DNA of 64,000 bases. Source: Longimycelium tulufanense (GTDB lineage: Bacteria > Actinomycetota > Actinomycetes > Mycobacteriales > Pseudonocardiaceae). The stretch spans positions 270,745-334,744 of the forward strand of contig NZ_BMMK01000001.1 of NCBI RefSeq assembly GCF_014645795.1. Reading direction: 5' to 3'. Within the stretch, counting starts at the first letter, position 1, and each line of letters starts with the position of its first letter. Position numbers and translations under genes: made by a program. Below the pieces are notes generated by a model, which was given only the letters and a program-made list of their open reading frames with translations, had not been told where the DNA came from and did not search any database. Shown in pieces: positions 7,290 to 14,668 of this stretch.

Positions 7290-9337
7290 CCTCGGACGAG
7301 GTGACCGTCAACCCGCCCGCACCGGCGTTGACCCGGCGTGCCACGTCAGTGTCGGCAACCGTACCGGTCTCCGGACCGTCTGGATTGTCCGACTATGCGG
7401 TCTCGCCGTTGGGGATGCCGGTGGCGTTGCTGCGGGACGAGGTGCGGGTGGCGTTCCTCGGCCGTACATCCACCGAGGACCAGCAGGACCCTCGGCAATC
7501 CTTATTGCGGCAGCTCGGGAACTCCAAGACCGCGATCCCCGAGTCGTGGGTGATCGTGGCGCACTTCTACGACGTCGAGTCCGGCCGGATGGAGCTGGAG
7601 GCACGCGGCCACAAGGAGAACTACGAGCGGTTCGACATCCCCATCGCCCGGGACGGTGGGATCGCCGACCTGTTGGAGGAAGCGTCCCATCCCGGTCGCC
7701 GGTTCGACGTGGTGATCTGCGAGTCCGTGTCCCGTGTCGCCCGGCGCACGTTCGAGGGCTTGTCCATCGAGCGCGAGTTGGAACGCTCGGAGGTGCCGCT
7801 GTTCGCCGCCAACGAGCCCATCACGCTGACCGGCAGCCGGGCACAACGCATCCTGCAGCGGCGGATCAACCAGTCAGTGGCCGAGTACGAAGTCCTCAAC
7901 ACCCTCGAACAATCCTGGGGCGGGCTGTGTACACACGTGCGCGAGGGCTGGAACATCGGCAAACCGCCCTACGGGTACAGGGCCAAGACCTACCGGCACC
8001 CCAACCCCACCAAGGCCGCCAAGGGGCAGATCAAGACCCGGCTCGAACCCGACGGCATGCGGGGCGAGACGGTCACCCAGATCGCGCTGTGGCGCTACCA
8101 CGAAGGACTCGGCTACGACACCATCGCCGAACGGCTCAACGCCGACTCGACCAAGTACCCGCCGCCCGTCCCACCCGGCAAGGAACGGGCACGCGGCGCC
8201 TGGGGCAAGACCAGCGTGTACGAGATCCTGAAGAATCCGAAGTACACCGGCTACCAGGTATTCAACCGCCGCGCCTCCCGCTCCCGAGGCGGTAAGGTCA
8301 ACGACCCGATCAAGTGGGTGTGGTCCACCGAACCCGCCCACGAGCCGCTCATCCCCAAGTGGATGTGGGACGAACTCAACGCCCGCCGCCAAGCCCGGCG
8401 CGGCTCCCGCAACGGCAACACCCTCAACACCCACCCCGCGACCCGACGCACCTACCTGCTGCGCGGCATGGTGTTCTGCGGGTGCGGGCGGCGCATGTTC
8501 GGCAACCACCGCCATGGTCACGCCTACTACATGTGCTGGCCCCGCAACAACAACCGCGGACGCCCCGACAAGTACGCCGGCCACCCCAAGGCCGTCTACC
8601 TCCGCGAAGACGCTCTGCTGGACGCGGTGTCCCGCTTCTTCGCCGACCGGATCTTCGGGCCCCATCGGCGGGAGATCTTGGCCGCCGACCTTGCCGGGAT
8701 CGACGACCGGGCCACCCGTGAGCGGCAGGCCGAGCGGGAACGGCTGCAACGGGTGGTGGCGGACGTGGCGCGGCGGCAGAACTCGATCCTGCGCCAAGCC
8801 CAGGACGGCGACCCCGACGACCCCTTCACCAAGGCCCTGCGCGGCACCTACAACGACCTGGAAGCCGAGAAGACCGCCGCGCTGGCCGCCCTCGCCCAGC
8901 TCGACGCCGCAAACCAGGCCGAACCCGCCCGCCCCAGCACCGACGACATCGCCCTACTCGACACGCTGCCTTACCTGGCGCTCAACCTCGCCACGGCGCC
9001 CGAGTCGCTGCTCCGCAAACTGTTCGAGATCACCCAGCTCATCATCCGCCTGCACAACGACAGCGACCACGTGACCATGACCATCCGACTGCCTGCCGAC
9101 CAACTACCCCAGATCGCCCAGGCGGCCGAAAGGATCACCGAAACCATGACCACTACACAAGAAACGCCTGCTGAAATGGCAGGCGCGGCTTGTGTAGATG
9201 CTATACGTGCCCCCGGCAGGATTCGAACCTGCGCACCCGCCTCCGGAGGGCGGTGCACCTGTACGCCTGGCCAGCTCCTCTACCAGCGGTTTTCTCGCCT
9301 GATCACCCTTCTCGACGACGAACTTCGGCACGAATAG
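7286..9337 (+). CDS. large serine recombinase (integrase)
   Basis: The frame encodes 683 aa. The catalytic domain begins near residue 53 with VAFLGRTSTEDQQDPRQS, where Ser62 is the likely nucleophile. Downstream come ESVSRVARR, the recombinase domain (IGKPPYGYRAK, YEILKNPKYTGYQVFNRR) and a zinc-ribbon segment near residues 398-418 (CGCGRRMFG then YYMC). A charged coiled-coil region follows. Residues from about 640 on are encoded by the tRNA terminator and att core (APGRIRTCAPASGG is antisense tRNA-Arg), and the last 25 or so residues come from the neighbouring AICE. The original stop would have been inside the tRNA 5' half (…GGRCSIP then stop), so the tail has been replaced. The enzyme probably integrated the left element. 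Confidence 0.9.
   Translation: MTSDEVTVNPPAPALTRRATSVSATVPVSGPSGLSDYAVSPLGMPVALLRDEVRVAFLGRTSTEDQQDPRQSLLRQLGNSKTAIPESWVIVAHFYDVESGRMELEARGHKENYERFDIPIARDGGIADLLEEASHPGRRFDVVICESVSRVARRTFEGLSIERELERSEVPLFAANEPITLTGSRAQRILQRRINQSVAEYEVLNTLEQSWGGLCTHVREGWNIGKPPYGYRAKTYRHPNPTKAAKGQIKTRLEPDGMRGETVTQIALWRYHEGLGYDTIAERLNADSTKYPPPVPPGKERARGAWGKTSVYEILKNPKYTGYQVFNRRASRSRGGKVNDPIKWVWSTEPAHEPLIPKWMWDELNARRQARRGSRNGNTLNTHPATRRTYLLRGMVFCGCGRRMFGNHRHGHAYYMCWPRNNNRGRPDKYAGHPKAVYLREDALLDAVSRFFADRIFGPHRREILAADLAGIDDRATRERQAERERLQRVVADVARRQNSILRQAQDGDPDDPFTKALRGTYNDLEAEKTAALAALAQLDAANQAEPARPSTDDIALLDTLPYLALNLATAPESLLRKLFEITQLIIRLHNDSDHVTMTIRLPADQLPQIAQAAERITETMTTTQETPAEMAGAACVDAIRAPGRIRTCAPASGGRCTCTPGQLLYQRFSRLITLLDDELRHE
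9156..9185 (-). terminator. terminator downstream of the tRNA-Arg 3' half copy
   Basis: On the minus strand CGCCTGC and GCAGGCG (9165-9171 and 9179-9185) form a 7-bp stem with a 7-base loop, followed by TTTCTTG. It lies about 20 bases past the tRNA 3' end copy at 9208 and was probably the tRNA gene's terminator before the AICE inserted. Confidence 0.6.
9205..9256. repeat. att core, left copy (52 bp, 3' half of tRNA-Arg)
   Basis: These 52 bases are identical to 29842-29893 in the same orientation and correspond to the tRNA-Arg(CCG) from the anticodon loop to its 3' end. Sequence diverges immediately outside both copies. This is the left boundary of the AICE. Confidence 0.9.
9318..9335 (+). 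promoter_or_regulatory. putative integrase arm-type site, left
   Basis: AACTTCGGCACG followed by AAT occurs 65 bases inside the left core. The same 12-mer occurs just after the int stop near 29718, inside the right end. Integrase arm sites are usually short repeats at such distances; the function is inferred. Confidence 0.4.
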
Positions 9338-9477
9338 GGCGTAGCCGCGCGCCGACGAGCCGACGCGTGAGCCGCGGACGGCGGCGCGCTCACCGGTCTG
9401 TGCTCCACCCTCCCGGCGTGCCGGCACCGGCCGCGCCCCAGCGGCCACCGGAGGTGAGGGAGGCTCAGGAGGACACG

Positions 9478-9831
9478 ATGAGCCCGGTGCCTTCTATCCG
9501 CCCACGTCGTGTTCGGCGCTCTCCGGCCATCTCAGGGCGTGTTCGGGCGAAAGCGCTGGTCACGGCGACCCTTCAGCGGCGCTCCAGACACACGGGTGGC
9601 GGTTGTCGGTCGAGCGGCCCCCGGGCGGCGCCGTCCGCCGGGACTCGGAAACCAGAGGTGGCGGGATTGTTGACCCGCGACACCCGCAACACCCGCGGCA
9701 GGCTCCTGACCTGCGGTTTCACTGCGGGTTACCCGTCGGTAGTCGGTGGGTCCGACACCCGCACCTACTCGCGGGTAACCCCGCGATGCGGGTGTCCGCG
9801 GGTGTCGGCTCTGTGGGCTACCTGCGGGTAA
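9478..9831 (+). CDS. truncated hypothetical ORF running into the inverted repeat
   Basis: An ATG at 9478 has a strong CAGGAGG six bases upstream. The first 39 residues (MSPVPSIRPRRVRRSPAI and on) lie outside the inverted repeat. From 9593 the frame runs through repeat DNA and ends by chance at 9831. It looks like the front of an older gene cut by the repeat cassette. No family is recognised. Confidence 0.3.
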   Translation: MSPVPSIRPRRVRRSPAISGRVRAKALVTATLQRRSRHTGGGCRSSGPRAAPSAGTRKPEVAGLLTRDTRNTRGRLLTCGFTAGYPSVVGGSDTRTYSRVTPRCGCPRVSALWATCG

Positions 9832-9908
9832 CCCGCGGTGTCTGTGCTGGTCACAGCCCTGCTGCGGGTGTTGCGGGTCTTGCGGGGGCCAATTCCGGCC
9901 ACCTCTGG
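9593..9908 (+). repeat. 316-bp inverted repeat, left arm
   Basis: This arm matches 10635-10950 in reverse complement over its full 316 bp, as far as can be read by eye; identical peptides over more than 100 residues can be read from both arms. It consists of a 59-bp outer part and a 257-bp unit (9652-9908) with its own inverted ends (CCAGAGGTGGC … GCCACCTCTGG). Confidence 0.9.
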
Positions 9909-9941
9909 ATTCGGTCCCTACTCGGCAACCGGAACCACGGG

Positions 9942-9976
9942 GTGTACTACGTCGTGTAGTCGCATGTGTAGGACAC
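9942..9976 (+). promoter_or_regulatory. GTGTA direct repeats before the antitoxin gene
   Basis: GTGTA occurs at 9942, 9954 and 9966, exactly 12 bases apart, with partial dyad symmetry (CTAC…GTAG) across the first pair. Ribbon-helix-helix antitoxins usually bind closely spaced short repeats upstream of their own gene. The antitoxin ATG is at 9995. Confidence 0.5.
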
Positions 9977-9994
9977 TGGCGCTATCGTGGGGGT

Positions 9995-10267
9995 ATGACC
10001 AATCCGACTACCGTCCGGTTGGACGAGACGACCCTGCGCCGGCTCGACGAGCTTGCCCAGTGCTACCCCAGCCGCACCGCCGCCGTGGTCGACGCCATCA
10101 ACAAGGCGTGGCAGGAGCTGCACGAGGCCAAGCTTGCCGCCGCCTACGACGCCGTTGCGGCCGAGAACCCGCACTACCCCTACGAGTCCGCCGAGGAACG
10201 TGACGCGATGCGTGCCCGTCGCGCCGCTCGTCTCCAGCGCCTCGCCGACGAGGAGCCTGACGCGTGA
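9995..10267 (+). CDS. ribbon-helix-helix antitoxin
   Basis: The 90-aa product begins with the ribbon-helix-helix pattern TTVRLDETTLRRLDELAQ followed by SRTAAVVDAINKAW, the DNA-binding and dimerisation part. The charged C-terminal half (EERDAMRARRAARLQRLADE) would bind the toxin. It overlaps the toxin start by four bases (GTGA), the usual translational coupling of toxin-antitoxin pairs. It probably represses its own promoter through the GTGTA repeats just upstream. Retention of the element or cassette is the likely role. Confidence 0.8.
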   Translation: MTNPTTVRLDETTLRRLDELAQCYPSRTAAVVDAINKAWQELHEAKLAAAYDAVAAENPHYPYESAEERDAMRARRAARLQRLADEEPDA

Positions 10268-10575
10268 GCCACCCGTTACGTGGCGAGGTCTACCGCGCCG
10301 ACCTTGGCTACGGACTCAAGCCGTGGCTCGTCGTCTCCAACAACCACCGCAACCGAGCCTTCGCCGACATCTTGGTTGTCCGGATCACCACAACCGCCCG
10401 TGACCTGCCCACATGGGTGCCGCTGGGACGGGACGACCCCCTCGGGGGCTACGTCAGCACCGACAACATCGAGGTGGCAGGCAAGGACGAACTCGGGCAG
10501 CGTCTGGGAGCGCTCTCACCCGGAACCATCGTCAAGGTCAACGAGGCCCTGGCCATCGCGCTCGGCTTGTCCTGA
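10264..10575 (+). CDS. MazF/PemK-type toxin
   Basis: The product is 103 aa from GTG 10264. RGEVYRADLGYGLKPWLVVS and ADILVVRITTT match the MazF/PemK beta-barrel, whose members are sequence-specific endoribonucleases. STDNIEVAGKDEL and SPGTIVKVNEALAIALGL are the expected second half. The typical GSEQG-like loop after the first strand is shortened (GYGLKPW), so substrate handling may differ. It is coupled to the antitoxin and ends 59 bp before the right inverted-repeat arm. Confidence 0.8.
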   Translation: MSHPLRGEVYRADLGYGLKPWLVVSNNHRNRAFADILVVRITTTARDLPTWVPLGRDDPLGGYVSTDNIEVAGKDELGQRLGALSPGTIVKVNEALAIALGLS

Positions 10576-10634
10576 CCCGTGGCGTACCCGAGCCCCGGCG
10601 ACCCAGAGCCGCCGCCCCCGACCGCTTCCCTAAA

Positions 10635-10950
10635 CCAGAGGTGGCCGGAATTGGCCCCCGCAAGACCCGCAACACCCGCAGCAGGGCTGTGACCAGCACA
10701 GACACCGCGGGTTACCCGCAGGTAGCCCACAGAGCCGACACCCGCGGACACCCGCATCGCGGGGTTACCCGCGAGTAGGTGCGGGTGTCGGACCCACCGA
10801 CTACCGACGGGTAACCCGCAGTGAAACCGCAGGTCAGGAGCCTGCCGCGGGTGTTGCGGGTGTCGCGGGTCAACAATCCCGCCACCTCTGGTTTCCGAGT
10901 CCCGGCGGACGGCGCCGCCCGGGGGCCGCTCGACCGACAACCGCCACCCG
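10635..10950 (-). repeat. 316-bp inverted repeat, right arm
   Basis: This is the reverse complement of 9593-9908. It contains three dyads read on the plus strand: GCGGGTTACCCGC at 10707-10719, CGCGGGGTTACCCGCG at 10758-10773 and CGGGTAACCCG at 10808-10818. Direct ACCCGC repeats lie near both ends of the 257-bp unit (10635-10891). Confidence 0.9.
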
Positions 10951-11649
10951 CATCAGGTACTCGGTCCGGGCTGAGCGTGACGGAAGCGCGTCGAGTTCAG
11001 CCTGCTGCTCGTCGAGCGCAGCTTGGAGTGTCGGCAGGGAACGCGGCGGGAATGGGGACGAGAAAGGGCTAAGCGGAGTCGCCACCACTCCAGAAGCCCC
11101 TGCGGCAACGCTCCCAGCGACGTCCCGCGAGGAGGCGGCCCAGAGCACGAACGATGATCCCGTCTCGGCTCGAATCGCAGTGAGATCGGTCTTCGCCACC
11201 TTGGCCACCTTCGCCCCGGCTGGAAGACATCCACCCTCACGAGCCAGGGCACACACCTCTGCGTTGAGCACGGTTCGCGAATGGAGCGGATGACTGTAGA
11301 CGTAGCTCTCCGTCGGCAGGGATGTCAAGAATTCGCACGCAACTTCTCTGTCTCTCAAGTCACGCATCACTGCCAGCGGCCGGATACCACGGCTCACCGC
11401 TTCGTCTACGTCCTGGCACGTCCAGACTGACGCGAACAGCCGAGAAGCTTTGGTGACCTCTAGCCAGATGTCGAGAATGGCGGCACGTTCCTCCACCGTG
11501 CATAGGTCGCCACGCGTGGTAGTTCCTGAGAGAATAAAACCATCGACCCAGGTATCAGCAGCCCGTTTCGCGTAGCGAAGTATTGTGCGATTGTCGAGAC
11601 TGCCGTCAGCTTGACGGAAGGTTAGTGCTGGAACAATGACCTGAGCCAT
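10870..11649 (-). CDS. dihydrodipicolinate-synthase-like aldolase, 3' end replaced
   Basis: The product resembles the DapA/N-acetylneuraminate lyase TIM-barrel family: VPALTFRQADGSLDN near the start, GFILSGTTTRGDLCTVEER (the GTTGE-type phosphate loop) and VYSHP for the YNxP motif. AGAKVAKVAKTDL probably holds the Schiff-base lysine. The ATG is at 11649, eight bases after the kinase-like gene. From 10950 on, residues come from the inverted repeat, so about 233 residues are original; family members usually have about 290. The end may be lost or the family may be short here. It forms the third gene of a minus-strand operon with two P-loop kinases. Its substrate is unknown. Confidence 0.65.
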   Translation of the reverse strand: MAQVIVPALTFRQADGSLDNRTILRYAKRAADTWVDGFILSGTTTRGDLCTVEERAAILDIWLEVTKASRLFASVWTCQDVDEAVSRGIRPLAVMRDLRDREVACEFLTSLPTESYVYSHPLHSRTVLNAEVCALAREGGCLPAGAKVAKVAKTDLTAIRAETGSSFVLWAASSRDVAGSVAAGASGVVATPLSPFSSPFPPRSLPTLQAALDEQQAELDALPSRSARTEYLMRVAVVGRAAPGRRRPPGLGNQRWRDC

Positions 11650-11657
11650 CGTTTCTC

Positions 11658-12206
11658 CTATCGCATCTTCACCAAGCAGTCATGGATAATCTGAGCGGCT
11701 TCCCCAGGAGAGTGCTGATCCGTGTTTATTCTGATGTCGAAGTCACCTGTGCCGTTCAATTCGATGTCGCGCGCTGTCTCGTCCCATGCTGCGATTCGGG
11801 CGCTGACGTCGGAGGACCCACGCGCGCGAGCCCTCTCTGCACTGACCTCCCTGGGGCACCACAAAAGCACAGCGAGCCACGATGCCGGGTAGCGTCGGAC
11901 GGCTTTCACTCCGATGATCTGTCCAAGGTGAAGGACCGGAATCGCGGCGGAGGCGAACAGCTCATCCAAGTATGGTCGATCAACCAGATAACGATTTCCG
12001 TATCGCTCGTTCTCATAGATGACGAGGCCACGACGTACGAGGTCATCTACGGCTGCGGCAGTCGTGAACCGGTACCCGTATGTACGGCCACCGCCAACCT
12101 TGAGCCTCCGGTAATAGACGCATTCGGGGAACAGCCTCGTTAGCTCCTGTGTGATGGTGTCCTTACCACTAGCAGGAGGCCCGTAGAGAATTACACCCCG
12201 ACTCAC
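11658..12206 (-). CDS. guanylate-kinase-like P-loop protein
   Basis: The 182-aa product starts at GTG 12206, overlapping the previous gene's stop (GTGA). It has a Walker A motif GPPASGKD at the N-terminus. RRLKVGGGRTYGYR resembles the guanylate-kinase substrate segment, and VIYENERYGNRYLVD resembles its YG-containing loop, followed by AERARARGSS. The real housekeeping gmk is usually elsewhere and more canonical, so this is likely a specialised nucleotide or nucleoside-analogue kinase serving the neighbouring GntR-kinase fusion and aldolase. The substrate is not deducible by reading. Confidence 0.65.
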   Translation of the reverse strand: MSRGVILYGPPASGKDTITQELTRLFPECVYYRRLKVGGGRTYGYRFTTAAAVDDLVRRGLVIYENERYGNRYLVDRPYLDELFASAAIPVLHLGQIIGVKAVRRYPASWLAVLLWCPREVSAERARARGSSDVSARIAAWDETARDIELNGTGDFDIRINTDQHSPGEAAQIIHDCLVKMR

Positions 12207-13054
12207 GGTCGAATCACCTGGTCAAGCAGCTCTGCCGCCTGCTGCTGCAATGGACGAGATTCTGCTGAATTATCAATAATCTGATGCTGAATGACTGGGC
12301 GAAATTCAATGTCCTTACCTGTCAGGTACTGTTCCCAATGGGCCAGCTTCCACGCATCCCGTGCTGCTCCCCGATGTCGCAAGTAGGTGCGCATGGTGTC
12401 TGCGTCGCAGCGCACCCACACCACGTAGAGCTCAGCACCCATGCTCGTCAGGTTCGCGCTCAGTCGATCACACCACGCCTGGTCGCCTAGCTCCCGGATA
12501 AAGGGTGCGGTCACGATGGATGAGTTCCCACACTGAGCGTTTTCGATCAACGTCGCGATGAGTGCGTTGTACTCAGCTGGCCGGATCACTGTCAGGTACA
12601 GCTCAGACTCGCGGTCGTGTGGGGACTCCCCCAAGGTCTCCAGGGCGGCCTCCACTACAGCGCGGGTAGTGGTGTCCTTGTCCAAGATTGGCCAACCCGT
12701 TTCGCGAGCGAGGATGCGTCCAAGCTCTGTCTTGCCGGAACCGGCGTACCCGCCGATGAGCACGACCTTGGGTGTTCTCGGCCGGCCATCGGGTCGCTTG
12801 GCCACGCCGGCCGGGTAGTTGACCAGGCGGCTCGAACGCGCACGGTTCAGCACCAAGCCCTCCTCCGCCAGCATCCCCATCGCGCGGTTGATCGTCGCCA
12901 CGCTGGTGCCCCACTCGTCGGCGAGCGCACGCGTGCTCGGGAGCTGCTGACCGTGAGCCAACCGCCCGGACTCAATGTCGTTGCGGATGTTCCGGGCGAT
13001 CACCAGCGCACTGGTCCCCCGCTGCAGGTTCTGCGGGCTCGCCGGAGTGGTCAT
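12203..13054 (-). CDS. GntR helix-turn-helix fused to P-loop kinase
   Basis: Residues 1-75 form a GntR-type winged helix (ARNIRNDIESGRLAHGQQLP, STRALADEWGTSVATINRAM, LAEEGLV). Instead of a ligand-binding domain, the rest is a P-loop kinase: VVLIGGYAGSGKTELGRILA, then PILDKDTTTRAVVE and a C-terminal VWVRCDADTMRTYLRHRGA segment as in AAA_33/zeta-toxin-like kinases. It is the first gene of a three-gene operon read leftward. A regulator that carries a kinase may sense the small molecule its operon acts on. ATG at 13054; 283 aa. Confidence 0.75.
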   Translation of the reverse strand: MTTPASPQNLQRGTSALVIARNIRNDIESGRLAHGQQLPSTRALADEWGTSVATINRAMGMLAEEGLVLNRARSSRLVNYPAGVAKRPDGRPRTPKVVLIGGYAGSGKTELGRILARETGWPILDKDTTTRAVVEAALETLGESPHDRESELYLTVIRPAEYNALIATLIENAQCGNSSIVTAPFIRELGDQAWCDRLSANLTSMGAELYVVWVRCDADTMRTYLRHRGAARDAWKLAHWEQYLTGKDIEFRPVIQHQIIDNSAESRPLQQQAAELLDQVIRP

Positions 13055-13790
13055 GTCGTCCTCCAGATCGTTTCAGGCGCAATCCAGACTGTAACAGGCT
13101 CCGAACAGTTGTGCTCCAAACGAGTGATCTAGGCCCGCATCATCCCTGCTCAGGCAACCTCCCACCAACTTCCCTTGCCTGACCGGTTGACTCGCTCTGA
13201 TTCGTACTGTTAGCTTCTGTTTCATTCAGATCGATGGTGATGTCGATCACAGATCGCAAGGAGGTGGTTGGGCTACTCGGCAAGGGGTCCCGCTCCCGGT
13301 AGTCGGGGTGTGAGGGCTTCGGGCCGTGGGGGTTGGTCTCCCCTGATTACTCGTTCTCGCGAGTGAGAGCTGCGAGCGGCACTCACGTGTCGTCAGGTGG
13401 TCGCTCCTAGTGCTGGGGCCAACGTGACCGGCGTGGCGCCATGTAGCCCGATGGGGAGCATGGCGTGAGACCTACGGGGAATCGTCTGGCAGCCACGTTC
13501 ACCGCGTGAGATATGACTACCGGGAGCGGTAGTCCCATAGCGGATACTGTGCGCCTTTTTCGGGCGCATATACATCAATCTGGGGTGGCCTTTGTCTGTC
13601 GTGCCGCCCCGTTTCTCCCCGCCTTTGTTGGGGAGTATCCACGATGCCCACAGGCCGGTGTTGGCGCGGGTCATGTGGGCTGTTCACCGTGGTCGGGGGT
13701 GCGGCGCCTGCGGTGTTCGTGCCCCCGACCATTCCCCTATCGATGTCACGTCAACCGTTTTCGAGATTTTTCGATGTGGAGTGATGCGTC
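13055..13790. other. divergent intergenic region with inverted repeats
   Basis: Between the leftward GntR-kinase operon and the rightward small-protein operon lie the hairpin palindrome GACTACCG-GGAG-CGGTAGTC (13515-13534) and an inverted 14-mer match to it, CGCTCCCGGTAGTC, at 13291-13304. Open frames here lack credible protein sequence. The region probably holds promoters for both operons. Confidence 0.45.
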
Positions 13791-14192
13791 ATGGCAAAAA
13801 ACGAGACCGCCGCCCCGGTCGTGGCGTTGCTGCGCCTGGCGGAGGAGAAGGCGTGCACCGGGTATCTGGCGGCGCGGAAGGCACAGATGCGGCTGGGGGC
13901 GCGGGTGATGTCGCTGCGCCAGCTGGTCACCGAGCACCCCTCACGCACCGACTACCGGGCAGCGTGGAATGCGGCGGCACTGGCGTTCTACGACGCGGTG
14001 CAGCGCACCCGGCTGGCCTACGCCGCCTGGCACCGAGCACAGGTGCGTACCGACGCGAAGTGGACCGCCACGGAAAGCCGTGTGCGTACCTTCCAGCGTC
14101 TCGGAGCGTCGCCGCGTACGGCAGTGATCCGCAGCATTCCCAGCGCGGCCGTCTCGTGTGGTGAGGACGTGCCGGGTGGGGAGGCCGCGTGA
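13791..14192 (+). CDS. hypothetical helical protein, 133 aa
   Basis: ATG 13791 follows GTGGAGTG. The protein is almost all helix by composition (VVALLRLAEEKACTGYLAAR, AWNAAALAFYDAVQRTRLAYAAW) with a less ordered C-terminus. It is the first gene of the rightward operon of small AICE proteins, and its stop overlaps the next start (TGATG). No family is recognised. The remainder of the operon suggests a role in transfer, regulation or host interaction, but nothing specific. Confidence 0.6.
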   Translation: MAKNETAAPVVALLRLAEEKACTGYLAARKAQMRLGARVMSLRQLVTEHPSRTDYRAAWNAAALAFYDAVQRTRLAYAAWHRAQVRTDAKWTATESRVRTFQRLGASPRTAVIRSIPSAAVSCGEDVPGGEAA

Positions 14193-14322
14193 TGGATGTG
14201 AACGCGGCCTTGAGCGGCACAAAGCTGACCTGCCCGGCCTGCGGCAACAACTCTGCGTGGAACGGCGTGCAGATCACAACGGCCAGTTCACCACCCAGTG
14301 CGGCCGGCGGGTGAAGAAGTGA
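14192..14322 (+). pseudogene. small zinc-ribbon protein, apparently frameshifted
   Basis: The frame starts at ATG 14192 with LTCPACGNNSAWN, a zinc-ribbon first knuckle, and stops at 14314 after a run of meaningless Ser/Pro/Ala residues. In the next frame the sequence continues sensibly as VERRADHNGQFTTQCGRRVKK to a stop at 14320-14322, giving the expected second Cys. One base appears missing near 14261-14264. The intact product would be about 42 residues. This is either a real mutation or a sequencing error. Confidence 0.5.
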
Positions 14323-14325
14323 CGC

Positions 14326-14369
14326 GCTGGTGGGGCGGCCCAGCGGCCAAGCAAGCCCGCCCCACCAGC
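14326..14369 (+). promoter_or_regulatory. intergenic hairpin, diverged member of the leader series
   Basis: GCTGGTGGGGCGG (14326-14338) pairs perfectly with CCGCCCCACCAGC (14357-14369). A CTCCAACCCC stretch and GGAAAGGA then lead to the ATG at 14405. The order hairpin, C/A-rich stretch, ribosome-binding site is the same as in the 76-bp leaders further down, although the sequence differs. Confidence 0.5.
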
Positions 14370-14404
14370 TCCAACCCCAATCCCTCATGGAAAGGACCGG
14401 AGTC

Positions 14405-14602
14405 ATGGGCTGGTTTACCACAGATCGCGACCATCCCACCTTGCGCACGAAGGCTAAGGAACACGCCAAGAAGAAGCGCCGCGAAGCGTGGGCCAGCACG
14501 GGCGGAGCGCTGTGCCTGGTCTGTGAGAAACCGATCGCGGCGCGGGCCAGCAAGGCCAACGTCCATCCCAAGTGCGCCCGCAACGCCTCGTGGCTGTGCT
14601 GA
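14405..14602 (+). CDS. small zinc-finger-like protein, 65 aa
   Basis: ATG 14405 is preceded by GGAAAGGA. The N-terminal part is basic (RTKAKEHAKKKRREAW) and is followed by CLVCEKPIAAR and HPKCARNASW, a Cys-x2-Cys … His-x2-Cys set that could hold one zinc ion. It could bind nucleic acid through the basic helix. It belongs to a series of tiny cysteine-pair proteins in this operon. No named family is recognised. Confidence 0.55.
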   Translation: MGWFTTDRDHPTLRTKAKEHAKKKRREAWASTGGALCLVCEKPIAARASKANVHPKCARNASWLC

Positions 14603-14668
14603 ACCCGCACCCCATCTTCACTGACGTCCCTGATCTGGCATCGCCAACACTTCAAGGGAGAACAAGGA

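Larger units (their letters stand above)
1..9256. mobile_element. partial integrative element with serine integrase (right part)
   Basis: This stretch carries element-type genes: small membrane proteins on the minus strand, an XRE/DUF397 pair, two replication-relaxation proteins and a large serine integrase at the right edge. The integrase reading frame continues into the 52-bp tRNA-Arg core at 9205-9256. That is expected if this element also sits at the tRNA and the AICE entered afterwards. The left end lies outside the window, so its extent is unknown. The grouping into one element is inferred from gene content. Confidence 0.5.
9593..10950. mobile_element. toxin-antitoxin cassette between long inverted repeats
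   Basis: A 726-bp core with a ribbon-helix-helix antitoxin and MazF-like toxin is enclosed by 316-bp inverted repeats. The outer borders lie within a small ORF on the left and at the 3' end of the aldolase gene on the right. The layout suggests a unit that arrived, or formed by inversion-duplication, inside the element. No transposase is present, and no target-site duplication is obvious. Confidence 0.55.

Noticed and set aside
9593-10950. CRISPR-like interpretation of the repeated GCGGGT/ACCCGC hexamers
   Set aside because: Repeats are too short, irregularly spaced and palindromic; no cas genes in the window.
13513-14164. Frames overlapping the start of the small-protein operon
   Set aside because: Cys/Trp/Arg-rich shadow frames of the gene at 13791.
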